The translations under genes were made by a program, and so were the position numbers. The notes beneath the pieces are model-generated. The model made no database searches, was not told the origin of the DNA, and saw nothing but the letters and a program-made list of their open reading frames with translations. From Streptomyces sp. NBC_01255 (GTDB taxonomy: Bacteria; Actinomycetota; Actinomycetes; Streptomycetales; Streptomycetaceae): DNA of 64,000 nt. Positions 9,408 to 20,601 of this stretch are shown in pieces (within the stretch, counting starts at the first letter, position 1; each line of letters opens with the position of its first letter). The stretch spans positions 7,936,001 to 8,000,000 of the forward strand of contig NZ_CP108474.1 of assembly GCF_036226445.1 (NCBI RefSeq), given 5' to 3'.

Positions 9408-10210
9408 TGGACACGACCGGGCGTTCCGGCCCGCCGTACCCGTCGCACGCGCCGGGCCGGTGGAACCGGTCGGCGGGGCCGCGCCGCAACAGGGACGCCG
9501 ACTGGAACGCCTGGCCCGTCGCGGACTACCTCGCCGAGAACTACCGCAGGCTCCACCCGTGCGACGTCGGCGTCATCCGCCACCACGCCGCCGTCTACCG
9601 GACCTTCGCCCCCGGCGCCCTTCCCCGCACCCTCGAACTGGGCGCGGGCCCGAACCTCTACCCCCTGATGCAGGCGGGCGCCGCCAGCCTCCGTGTCGAC
9701 GCCCTGGAACCGAGCGCCGCCAACGTCCGCTATCTGCGCCAGCAGCTCGACAACGGCCCCGACGACAGCTGGCGGCCCTTCTACACCCTGTGCCGCAGCC
9801 TCGACCCCGCACTCCCGGAGAGCTGTACGGACGCGCTCCGCCGGGTCCGGGTCGTGCCGGGCACCGCGGAGGAACTGACCGACGGCACGTACGCCCTCGC
9901 GTCGATGAACTTCGTCGCCGAGAGCGTCACCGAGGACTTCGCCGAGTTCACGGCCCTCTGCGACACCTTCGTCCGGGCGGTCCGCCCCGGCGGCCGCCTC
10001 GTCGCCTCCTTCATGGAACGCATGCCGAGCTACCGCATCGGAGAGGGGCCGGTCTGGCCGGCCTGCCCGGTCGACGGCGCCGCCCTGCAGGCCGTCTTCG
10101 GACCCCGCACCACCGGCCTGCGGATCGAGCGACTCGCCAAGGACCGCACCCTGCCCGAATACGGCGACACCGGCGTCCTGCTCATGACAGCACTGCGGTC
10201 CGACACCTGA
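9407..10210 (+). CDS. SAM-dependent methyltransferase (NNMT/PNMT/TEMT-like), coupled to the fusion gene
   Basis: 267 residues. A class I methyltransferase fold: TLELGAGPNLYP is the SAM-binding glycine motif, DALEPSAANVRYL the acidic post-beta-2 segment, and VRPGGRLVASFME the motif after beta-5. DWNAWPVADYLAENYR near the N-terminus resembles the N-terminal helix of the NNMT/PNMT/TEMT small-molecule methyltransferases. Its ATG overlaps the stop codon of the 1,530-residue fusion (TGATG), so the two are translated together. The inference is that it modifies the product of the PLP domain or a related amine. Confidence 0.88.
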   Translation: MDTTGRSGPPYPSHAPGRWNRSAGPRRNRDADWNAWPVADYLAENYRRLHPCDVGVIRHHAAVYRTFAPGALPRTLELGAGPNLYPLMQAGAASLRVDALEPSAANVRYLRQQLDNGPDDSWRPFYTLCRSLDPALPESCTDALRRVRVVPGTAEELTDGTYALASMNFVAESVTEDFAEFTALCDTFVRAVRPGGRLVASFMERMPSYRIGEGPVWPACPVDGAALQAVFGPRTTGLRIERLAKDRTLPEYGDTGVLLMTALRSDT

Positions 10211-10318
10211 ACCCGCCGCACCGGACGTACTTCGCCAAGAAGGACCACGTCGCGCAGAGCATCGACGGCCTGCCCGGGCTGCCTCTTCCCCCGCCGCCCG
10301 GCAACTTCTGAGGAACGG

Positions 10319-11410
10319 TCATCTCAGCAGCTCCCGGTAGAGCGCCGCGTACCGGGCGGCGAACCGTTCGGGGCCGAAGTGGTCCTCGGCCAGGGCCCGT
10401 CCGCGCTCCGCGAGCACGTCCCAGGAGCGCGGCTGGTCGAGCAGCCACGCCAGTTGCTGTCCGGTGCGTCGCGCGTCGCCCGCGGGCGCCCGCAGCACGG
10501 CGTGGCCGAAGTCGGCGAACTGCGGCAGGTCGCTGAGGACGGCAGGCCGTCCCGAGGCCAGCGACTGGAGCACGATGAGCGGGATGTCCGCCTTGCCGCC
10601 GAGCACGGCCGGTGCGTACACCAGCACGTGGGCCGAGGCGATCAGGGCCCGCATGTCCTCGACGTGACCCCGGACTTCGACGTCGGGGAGCCCCGTCGCG
10701 CCGGCCCGCTCCCGCAGCGCCTGGTCCAGCAGCCCGGAATGCTGCCCCGGCCGCCTGCGCATCGCGAGCACCAGCCGGAACCTGGCGCCCGCCCGCCACG
10801 CCTCGGCCGCCGCGTCGATCGCCGTCTCCGCGCCGCCCCGCAGATCGTGGTACCCGGCGAAGAGGACCATCGGATACCCCCGCGGGCGCGGCAGATACGG
10901 CCATTGGTCCAAGTCGATCATGGGCGGGATCACCCGTACGTCCCCGAAGTCCGCGGACCGCAGCCGCCGCGCCATCGACTCCGACAGGGCGACCGTCGCT
11001 CCCAGGGGCCGGGAGCGGGCCAGGAAGCGGCAGTCCGCGACCCCGGGCACCGTGTGCACGACCGGCCGCCCCCCGAGGAACAGCGGGCGGAGCCACGAGA
11101 AGACCGGGAAGGCGCTGCCGACGGAGAGGAAGGCATGGACGAGGTCGACCCGGCGGGCGAACACGGCTCCGGCGAGTACGGCCTGCACCCGCTGCGGGAC
11201 GTGGGAGACGCCGTCGCGGGAGAGCATGCGGACCGGGCGCCCACGCCGCGGCGGGTCCCGCCCGTGGTCCGGCCACCGGGCGAACCAGACGAAGTCGACG
11301 TCGGGCAGCGCTTCGAGGACGTCGGAGGCGAGCCGCACGTCGGAGCCCTCCGTCCCGTCCAGCGGGCCGCCGGTCAGGAGCAGCACCCGGGGCCGCTCAT
11401 GGCGGACCAT
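10319..11410 (-). CDS. GT4-like glycosyltransferase (group 1)
   Basis: 363 residues with a GT-B architecture: N-terminal RPRVLLLTGGPLDGTEGSD, central VRVIPPMIDLDQWPY and MVLFAGYHDLRGG at the domain joint, and a C-terminal donor domain. The usual EX7E donor-site signature of GT4 is altered to DIPLIVLQSLASG, with Asp and Gln in place of the two glutamates, so its donor or activity may differ. The ATG at 11410 has GGAGG six bases upstream and overlaps the stop of a 19-codon ORF. Last gene of a minus-strand glycan block that includes two further glycosyltransferases. Confidence 0.85.
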   Translation of the reverse strand: MVRHERPRVLLLTGGPLDGTEGSDVRLASDVLEALPDVDFVWFARWPDHGRDPPRRGRPVRMLSRDGVSHVPQRVQAVLAGAVFARRVDLVHAFLSVGSAFPVFSWLRPLFLGGRPVVHTVPGVADCRFLARSRPLGATVALSESMARRLRSADFGDVRVIPPMIDLDQWPYLPRPRGYPMVLFAGYHDLRGGAETAIDAAAEAWRAGARFRLVLAMRRRPGQHSGLLDQALRERAGATGLPDVEVRGHVEDMRALIASAHVLVYAPAVLGGKADIPLIVLQSLASGRPAVLSDLPQFADFGHAVLRAPAGDARRTGQQLAWLLDQPRSWDVLAERGRALAEDHFGPERFAARYAALYRELLR

Positions 11411-11469
11411 CACGCGCCTCCGTCCCCGTCGAGGCCGCGGCGCGGGGAACCGTACAGGGGGATCGTCAC
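11410..11469 (-). CDS. 19-residue overlapping mini-ORF
   Basis: GTG start with GGAGG six bases upstream; the product begins MTIPLYGSPRRG and ends in a Gly/Asp-rich tail. Its GTG overlaps the stop of the 55-residue ORF (GTGA) and its own stop overlaps the ATG of the glycosyltransferase (TGATG). The arrangement suggests a translational-coupling relay; a functional peptide is possible but not shown. Confidence 0.4.
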   Translation of the reverse strand: MTIPLYGSPRRGLDGDGGA

Positions 11470-11633
11470 GACACACCTCCGGGGGAACGGGCCCGGCGAC
11501 GGCCCCTCCGGGCGGTTTCAGGCAGCGCGCCACAGGAGAGCACGGCGTCGGCCAGGTGCGGAGAGAGCACCGGCATGGGGGCGTCCGGTCCGAGGCCGGT
11601 CCGGACGAAGCCGGTCAGCGGGTCGACTGCCAT
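11466..11633 (-). CDS. 55-residue small protein between kinase-GT4 fusion and GT4
   Basis: ATG with GAGGGGG five bases upstream. It overlaps the 3' end of the fusion gene by 19 bases and is followed by the 19-residue mini-ORF with a GTGA overlap. The product is hydrophilic, has one cysteine (LSCGALPET) and an Arg-rich stretch ARRGRRRARS near the C-terminus. No family recognised. The good ribosome binding site, GC-rich third positions and tight packing favour a real gene. Confidence 0.5.
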   Translation of the reverse strand: MAVDPLTGFVRTGLGPDAPMPVLSPHLADAVLSCGALPETARRGRRRARSPGGVS

Positions 11634-13501
11634 GACGTCCCCCTCTTCCTCGGCCGCCGTGCGGGGGCGGGTGCGTCCAGGAGCCGGTGGGCCAGGGCCA
11701 GATAGCGGCCCGTCATCTCGTCCCACGTGTAGTGCCGGGCGGCGAGCGCGGAGCGCCGGCCCAGGCCGCGGCGGAGCGCCGCGTCGCGGGCCAGCTCGCC
11801 CATCCGGTCGCCGAAGGCCGCCACGTCGAACGGCGGGACGGCCACGTCGCCGCCGTCGCGCATCCAGCGCAGGGCGGGCAGGTCGAAGTGGAGGACGGGC
11901 TTGCCGTACGCCATGCCTTCGAGAGCCACGAGACCGAACGTCTCGTGGCGGGAGGGCATCACGAGGAAGGCGCTGTCGCGCAGCAGTTGCCGCCTGCGCT
12001 CCTCGTCGGCGCAGCCCACCCAGTGGATCCGGGGCTCGGGTCCCCCCGCGCGGGCGGCGACGAGCGCCGCGAGCCGGCGTTCCTCGGCCGGCGTGCCACT
12101 GCCCGCGAGCAGCAGCTCCAGGGGTGCCCCGGCCCGGTCGTAGGCGTCGAGGAGCAGGTCGAGGCCCTTGGCCCAGGTGTCGATCCGCCCCAGGAAGAGG
12201 ATGAACTGCCCCCTGCCGAGCCGGGATTCGTCGAGGAGGCGCGGCTCCACGCCGTTGGCGATGACCTGGACGTCGGCGCGGGGGCTGAGCCGGCGGATCG
12301 CCGAGGCGTCCGCCGCGTTCATCGCCACCAGGTGGCGGTAGCGGCTCAGCCCGAGCCGTTCGGCCAGGACGAACGGCACGCGGTAGCGGCGCCACAGCGT
12401 CTCGGTGCCGCGGTTCTGGTCGATGCCGACGACGGGCGCGTGGGTCGCCAGGGGCAGCAAGCCGGTCGAGAACGGGGGAGTGAAGCTCTCCAGCCACAGG
12501 TCGTGCCGGATGCGACGGGCCGCGAACGGCAGCAGCGCCAGGAACACCAGCCGCCCGGCGCGCGGGCCCGCGCGGCCCACCGGCAGTCGTACGTACCGGA
12601 TGCCGTCGCGGTACTCGGTCCCGGCGCGGCGGCCCGCCGTCACGACCGTCACGCGGAAGTCCTCCGCGAGCCTGCGGGCCACCTTGCCGACGACCACGGC
12701 ACCGCCGCCCCGGTAGCCGGGGCCGACGACCACGGCACCGCCGCCCCGGTAGCCGGGGCCGTCGGCGTCGTCGTAGACCGACAGGACCACGTGCTGACGG
12801 GCATCGGCGCCGTGCTCGGCGCCCCCGCCGTCCTCCTCGGGCCTCGGCGGGGGCGTCCGCACCACGTCGAGGATCTGCTCCAGCATGCCTGCCGCGACGA
12901 GCGACGGGGGCCGCGCTCCGTCGATGTGCACCACGTGCGGCAGCCGCGCGGACCAGGACCGGTAGCGGGCCCGCAAGGCGGCGGGGGAGCCGGCGAGCAC
13001 CTGTGGGCCGCGCCCGAGCAGCGTGTCGGTCCCGGTCTCCACGAGGAGCGTCAGGGCGTACCGGCCGGCCAGCCGGCGGAAGGCGCCGGCCGCCGCCGAC
13101 GAGGCGGGCGGGCCGAATCTCACCAGACCGTCGAGGGGCCCCCGGTCGGTCAGGACCACGGCCTGCCTGCCGTGCGCCCGCGCGGTCGCCGTCAGCCTGG
13201 CCGCCGTGATCCGCACCGCCAGCTCGGCGGCGTCGAGGAACGCGTGGGCGCGGCGCGGCAGGGATCCCCGGCGCACGGGATCCGATGCCCGCCGTGCCCA
13301 CCGCTCACCCGGTTCCCCCTCTTCCCTCACCCGCGGCGGAACCGGGAACCTGCGGCACAGGAAACAGCCGTGGCCTTGCGTGGTGACGACGTGCACCCCC
13401 CGCTCCCCGAGCAGCGCCGTGAGCCTGCGGAGCAGCGAGGACCGGCCCGCTCCTTCCGGACCGGACACCGCCACCAGCAGAACGCCGCGTGAGGTCGTCA
13501 T
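11615..13501 (-). CDS. Fusion of thymidylate-kinase-like P-loop domain and GT4 glycosyltransferase
   Basis: 628 residues. Residues 1-215 resemble a thymidylate-kinase-like P-loop domain: LLVAVSGPEGAGRSSLLRRL at the P-loop and VLTDRGPLDGL at the DR position. The Walker A lysine is replaced by Arg20, which would usually cripple phosphoryl transfer. Residues 235-625 are a GT4 glycosyltransferase with YRGGGAVVVG at the acceptor-domain glycine loop, IANGVEPRLLD, FLGRIDTWAKGLDLLLDAY and an intact EX7E in SRHETFGLVALEGMAYGKP. The gene carries a perfect 36-bp internal duplication at the domain junction. Start ATG overlaps an uncertain upstream frame as ATGA. Confidence 0.88.
   Translation of the reverse strand: MTTSRGVLLVAVSGPEGAGRSSLLRRLTALLGERGVHVVTTQGHGCFLCRRFPVPPRVREEGEPGERWARRASDPVRRGSLPRRAHAFLDAAELAVRITAARLTATARAHGRQAVVLTDRGPLDGLVRFGPPASSAAAGAFRRLAGRYALTLLVETGTDTLLGRGPQVLAGSPAALRARYRSWSARLPHVVHIDGARPPSLVAAGMLEQILDVVRTPPPRPEEDGGGAEHGADARQHVVLSVYDDADGPGYRGGGAVVVGPGYRGGGAVVVGKVARRLAEDFRVTVVTAGRRAGTEYRDGIRYVRLPVGRAGPRAGRLVFLALLPFAARRIRHDLWLESFTPPFSTGLLPLATHAPVVGIDQNRGTETLWRRYRVPFVLAERLGLSRYRHLVAMNAADASAIRRLSPRADVQVIANGVEPRLLDESRLGRGQFILFLGRIDTWAKGLDLLLDAYDRAGAPLELLLAGSGTPAEERRLAALVAARAGGPEPRIHWVGCADEERRRQLLRDSAFLVMPSRHETFGLVALEGMAYGKPVLHFDLPALRWMRDGGDVAVPPFDVAAFGDRMGELARDAALRRGLGRRSALAARHYTWDEMTGRYLALAHRLLDAPAPARRPRKRGTSWQSTR
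12687..12758 (-). repeat. Perfect 36-bp tandem duplication at the domain joint of the fusion
   Basis: Two identical 36-bp copies (12687-12722 and 12723-12758) encode a repeated twelve-residue block containing GPGYRGGGAVVV, that is, the glycine-rich loop of the GT4 domain twice. The frame is kept. Confidence 0.95.
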
Positions 13502-14028
13502 GGCAGGCGCCCCTTGGGCTTCCCGCCCACCGCGTGCCCGCCGAACACCGCGTCTCCGCGCACGTCGCGGTACCCCAGGGCGCGCGAGCCGGGGTACCGC
13601 GACGAGTCGAGGGTGTGGTGGGAGAAGGCGCGGCGCGTGGCGCGCGCGGCAGAGCGGGGGATCAGGGCGGGGGCGGGGGCGGGGCGTCGACCAGGGCGAC
13701 GGCCGCGGTGGGCCTGGGCACGTGGGCCGTCAGGCCCGGAGGGGGCGTCGGATCCGGCTGGGCCACCGGAACCGGCTGGGCCACCGGAACCGGTGCGGCT
13801 CCGGGCGTGTGTCCTGACGGTACGAGCGCGACGGCGGCGGGCGGCGCCCCGGGGCCTGCACGCCCTGCTGAGGGGCGGAGGAGCGGCCGCGCGGAGCCGG
13901 TCGGAGACCCGGCGGGCCGGGTGAGCGGTCGGGCGGTGCGGGGCGCGGCAGACGGGACTGCGTCGGGCCTCGGCGAGGGGCCAGTCGGTCACCCGCCGCA
14001 GGGGATGCGGAACGGGTGCCGCCGGCAC
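13498..14028 (-). CDS. Uncertain Arg/Pro-rich ORF upstream of the kinase-GT4 fusion
   Basis: An open frame ending in an ATGA overlap with the fusion gene. The last 50 codons (from about AFSHHTLDSSRYPGSRALGY to the stop) have strongly GC-ending codons and could be coding. The upstream part is low-complexity Arg/Pro/Ala and a second frame there also reads as a Pro-rich tail (PVPVAQP repeats), so most of this stretch may be spacer. No ribosome binding site at the GTG (14028); a TTG at 14148 is the only other upstream start. It may also be a decayed gene. Confidence 0.25.
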   Translation of the reverse strand: MPAAPVPHPLRRVTDWPLAEARRSPVCRAPHRPTAHPARRVSDRLRAAAPPPLSRACRPRGAARRRRARTVRTHARSRTGSGGPAGSGGPAGSDAPSGPDGPRAQAHRGRRPGRRPAPAPALIPRSAARATRRAFSHHTLDSSRYPGSRALGYRDVRGDAVFGGHAVGGKPKGRLP

Positions 14029-14119
14029 GCGGTTGATATGGCGTGAGGTCACAACGAGCCTCTTCCGGACAACCGACCCAACCGAGGGTCTGCTCTGGCC
14101 TGAAATCATGCTCTTTCCA

Positions 14120-14148
14120 GCCTTAGCCCCCCGGGTGCGATTCGTCAA
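14120..14148 (-). promoter_or_regulatory. Candidate promoter for the kinase-GT4 / GT4 unit
   Basis: On the minus strand TTGACG (14143-14148) and TAAGGC (14120-14125) are separated by 17 bases, a good sigma-70/HrdB-like arrangement in a stretch with visibly lower GC. It would read into the frame at 13498-14028 and the fusion gene. Confidence 0.4.
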
Positions 14149-14195
14149 CCGGAGGAGTCGGCCGGAGGTCCCGGGCGGAGGTCCCGGGCGGAGGG

Positions 14196-15014
14196 TCAGC
14201 CAGGGGGTCGGCCGGTGGCGTCCAGCGGCGGACTGCCGGGGCCTCCCTGGCCGTGCCGGGAGCGGCCGTGGGCGAACCGCGAGAGGGCGTTGTGCGGCCT
14301 TTCGTCGAGGAGCGTGCCGAGGATGCGGGCGCCGTCGCGGACCGTGCGGGGGTGCGAAGGGCCGTGGCGGCGCGGCAGTTCGCGACTGGGGACTTCGGCG
14401 ACGCGCAGCCCGTAGTGCAGGGCGTGCGTCACGAGCTCGGCGCCGAGCTCGACACCGTCCTCGCGCAGGTCGAGAAGGTCGACGAAGCCCCGCCGGAACG
14501 CACAGAATCCGTACCAGAGATCGGTGAGCTGCTGGCCGTACAGCCGGCGCGCGACCCGGAGCAGGGCGCGATGGCCGAGGCGGCGCGCGAGCGGATAGTC
14601 GGCGACGTCCCCGCCCGCGATGAAACGGGATCCCTTGACGAAGTCGAATCCGCTCTCCAGGTAATACAGGTAGTGCGGGATCTCGTGCGGCGACATGCTG
14701 CCGTCGGCGTCCATCAGCACGATCAGATCCCCGGTGGCCGCGCGCAGCCCCGCGTGCGGAATGTCGCCCCGGGCGAAGTCCCAGGCCCCGAGCGTCCGGA
14801 TGGTCATGCCGTCCCGCGCGGGACGCGTGCCCGTCGGTCCGCCGATCAGGACCACGTCCCGCACGTCCTCCGGCATCTGGTCGAGCAGCAGGTCGAGCGC
14901 GTGTCCCGGGTCCCGTCCGTCGGGGCGGACCGTCAGGACGAGGCTCACGGTGCGCGTGCCGGAGCCCGGCACCCGGTCGGTCGACCGGCGGAGGGGATGC
15001 GCGTCACTACCCAT
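14196..15014 (-). CDS. GT2-family glycosyltransferase (polyprenyl-phosphate mannosyl/glucosyltransferase-like)
   Basis: 272 residues with a GT-A fold: SLVLTVRPDGRDPG near the start, GLRAATGDLIVLMDADGSMS containing the metal-binding DxD (DAD), and FVKGSRFIAGGD and LTDLWYGFCAFRR typical of dolichol-phosphate-mannose-synthase-like enzymes. No C-terminal membrane helices, so it is probably a soluble or peripheral enzyme loading a lipid carrier. The ATG at 15014 has GGAAGG eight bases upstream; the open frame extends 50 codons further but without coding character. Divergent from the GH15 gene; first gene of the minus-strand glycan block. Confidence 0.88.
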   Translation of the reverse strand: MGSDAHPLRRSTDRVPGSGTRTVSLVLTVRPDGRDPGHALDLLLDQMPEDVRDVVLIGGPTGTRPARDGMTIRTLGAWDFARGDIPHAGLRAATGDLIVLMDADGSMSPHEIPHYLYYLESGFDFVKGSRFIAGGDVADYPLARRLGHRALLRVARRLYGQQLTDLWYGFCAFRRGFVDLLDLREDGVELGAELVTHALHYGLRVAEVPSRELPRRHGPSHPRTVRDGARILGTLLDERPHNALSRFAHGRSRHGQGGPGSPPLDATGRPPG

Positions 15015-15163
15015 GGGTACGGCCTTCCGCGAGGCGAACCCGCGTAATTCAGAATCCTGCGGGGAAGGCGATGCCGTCAAGGAAACCGGAAGAATATGCG
15101 GAAGGCCGCGAAAGAATACCCTTCCCCGCCGCCGCTGTTTCTGCGCGAGATTTCTGAACGGCA

Positions 15164-15169
15164 TACAAT
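15164..15169 (+). promoter_or_regulatory. -10 element (TACAAT) of leaderless GH15 gene
   Basis: TACAAT, one mismatch from the consensus -10, lies six bases (CCGGTC) before the ATG at 15176 with no ribosome binding site between. Confidence 0.6.
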
Positions 15170-15175
15170 CCGGTC

Positions 15176-17026
15176 ATGGCAGGGCGAATTGAAGACTACG
15201 CCCTCGTCGGGGACCTGGAGACGGCCGCGCTCATCGGGACCGACGGGTCCGTCGACTGGTGGTGCGCGCCCCGCTTCGACTCGCCCGCCTGTTTCGCGGC
15301 CCTCCTCGGCGATCCCGGTCACGGCCGGTGGATCCTCGCCCCGGTCGGGAAAACCCGCTGCACGCGCAGGAGTTACCGAGGCGACACGCTTGTCCTCGAC
15401 ACGTTCTGGGAGTCTCTCACCGGCACCGTCCGGGTCACCGACTTCATGCCCCCGCGCTCCCCGGACTCCTCCCACGAGAGCGGGCCGAGGATCGTCCGCG
15501 TCGTCGAGGGGATCGCAGGCCGCGTCGCCATGCGCGGCGAGTCGAGACTCCGCTTCCACCACGGCAGCATCGTGCCCTGGACCCGTGCGCTGGACCGGCA
15601 CACCGTCGCCTGCGTCGCGGGACCCGACGCCGCCTATCTTTCCTGCGGCCCCGGAGCCGACCCCGTCGTCACGTCGGACCGTACGACCGTCGAGTTCACC
15701 GTCACCGCCGGGAGCAGCGTCGCGTTCGTCCTCGGCTGGCGCCCCTCGCACGCCTCCGTGCCCCCCACCGCCTCGCCCGCCGAGATCGACGCCACCCTTC
15801 TGCGTACCCTCGACTTCTGGAACGACTGGGCGGGCGCGCTCCGTTACGAAGGGCCGGCCAGGGAGGCCGTCCTCCGCTCCCTCCTCACCCTCAAGGCCCT
15901 CACCTACGCCCCCACCGGCGGTGTCGTCGCGGCCGCCACCGCCTCCCTCCCCGAGAGCATCGGAGGGCAGCGCAACTGGGACTACCGTTTCTGCTGGCTG
16001 CGCGACTCCACCTTCACCCTGTCCTGTCTGCTGCGCGGCGGATTCCGGCGGGAGGCGATGGCCTGGACGGACTGGCTGCTCCGGGCCGTCGCGGGCGATC
16101 CCGCCGACCTCCAGCCGCTGTACGGGGTCGAGGGGCAGCGCCGGCTTCCCGAGACGTACGCCGACTGGCTTCCCGGCTACGAGAATTCACGCCCCGTCAG
16201 ATTCGGTAACGCGGCCGTCGACCAGTTCCAGCTCGACATCTACGGCGAGGTGCTCAACACCGTCTACTCGGCCGTACGGGCCGGGGTCGCCGTCGACCCG
16301 CCGGCCTGGGCGCTGGTGGCCGAGCTCCTGGAATACCTCGGGACGCGCTGGCAGGAACCCGACGAGGGCATCTGGGAAGTCCGGGGCCCGCGCCGCCACT
16401 TCGTCCACTCCAAGGTCATGGCCTGGGTCGCCGCCGACCGCGCCGTGCGCCTCGCCCGCGTCGCCGGCCTGCGCGGCACCGTGCGCCGCTGGCAGGCCCT
16501 GCGCCACGAGATCCACGCGGAGATCTGCGCCCAGGGCTGGAGCGAGGAGCAGCAGTCGTTCACGCAGTACTACGGCAGCCCCCAGGTCGACGCCACCGCC
16601 CTGCTGATCCCCCGGCTCGGTTTCCTCCCCGCCGACGACCCCCGGGTCCTCGGCACCGTCAAGGCGATGGGACGGCTCGACGGGCACGGATTCCTCCGCC
16701 GGTACGGCGACGTCCGGGACGGCGGGACACACCGCCTCGACGACCTCGGCGGCACCGAAGGGGCCTTCGTCGCGTGCACGTTCTGGTACGCCGACGCCCT
16801 CGCCGCCACCGGCCGCCCCGCCGAGGCCCGCACCGTCTTCGAGCGGGTCCTCGCCATCCGCAACGACGTCGGGCTGCTCGCCGAGGAATGGGACCCGGTG
16901 GCCGGCCGCCAGCTCGGCAACACGCCGCAGGCGCTCAGCCACGTGGCACTGGTGAACACCGCCTTCACGCTGTACGGCACACGCCGCCACGACCGGGCGG
17001 CCGCCCACCGTCTCGCCGTGGCGTGA
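15176..17026 (+). CDS. Glycoside hydrolase family 15 (glucoamylase/trehalase-like)
   Basis: 616 residues, the usual length of bacterial GH15 proteins. The N-terminal beta-sandwich starts IEDYALVGDLETAALIG and contains GSVDWWCAPRFDSPACFA; the catalytic (alpha/alpha)6 barrel shows NWDYRFCWLRDSTF, an acid-bearing GIWEVRG and the closing LAEEWDPV...LGNTPQALSHVALV. These are hallmarks of cytoplasmic actinobacterial GH15 enzymes, some of which are trehalases rather than glucoamylases; the sequence does not decide. No signal peptide. Divergent from the GT2 gene, so it may remodel glucans or trehalose linked to the neighbouring transferases. Confidence 0.92.
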   Translation: MAGRIEDYALVGDLETAALIGTDGSVDWWCAPRFDSPACFAALLGDPGHGRWILAPVGKTRCTRRSYRGDTLVLDTFWESLTGTVRVTDFMPPRSPDSSHESGPRIVRVVEGIAGRVAMRGESRLRFHHGSIVPWTRALDRHTVACVAGPDAAYLSCGPGADPVVTSDRTTVEFTVTAGSSVAFVLGWRPSHASVPPTASPAEIDATLLRTLDFWNDWAGALRYEGPAREAVLRSLLTLKALTYAPTGGVVAAATASLPESIGGQRNWDYRFCWLRDSTFTLSCLLRGGFRREAMAWTDWLLRAVAGDPADLQPLYGVEGQRRLPETYADWLPGYENSRPVRFGNAAVDQFQLDIYGEVLNTVYSAVRAGVAVDPPAWALVAELLEYLGTRWQEPDEGIWEVRGPRRHFVHSKVMAWVAADRAVRLARVAGLRGTVRRWQALRHEIHAEICAQGWSEEQQSFTQYYGSPQVDATALLIPRLGFLPADDPRVLGTVKAMGRLDGHGFLRRYGDVRDGGTHRLDDLGGTEGAFVACTFWYADALAATGRPAEARTVFERVLAIRNDVGLLAEEWDPVAGRQLGNTPQALSHVALVNTAFTLYGTRRHDRAAAHRLAVA

Positions 17027-17146
17027 GCGCCCCGCCGCGTCCGGTCGAGCCGCCGGGAAGCGGCACACAGCCCCGCCAGAACCTTCGGCGTGTCGTTCGG
17101 GTGCATCCAGCGGGCGGGTGCGCCGCGCGTGGGTTCGAATCGGGGC

Positions 17147-20480
<3,334 letters not shown>

Positions 20481-20523
20481 TCCGGCGCGCGACCCGGTCA
20501 CCCGCTCCCGGCGGATGACACGT

Positions 20524-20558
20524 ACCGCCCCGGCCGGAAGGATTCCGGTCGGGGCGGT
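20524..20558 (+). terminator. Hairpin terminator after icd
   Basis: 16-bp stem (15 of 16 pairs) with a GGA loop, 43 bases after the icd stop. Arms start ACCGCCCCG and end CGGGGCGGT. There is no U-tract, as is usual in Streptomyces. Confidence 0.8.
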
Positions 20559-20601
20559 CCCGTCGGTGGCGCATCCGCCGTCCGGGTGTGAACCTGGATG
20601 G

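Noticed and set aside
10211..10311. Short plus-strand reading frame after the methyltransferase stop
   Set aside because: It is only the tail of a shadow frame; no start codon with a ribosome site and no similarity to anything recognised.
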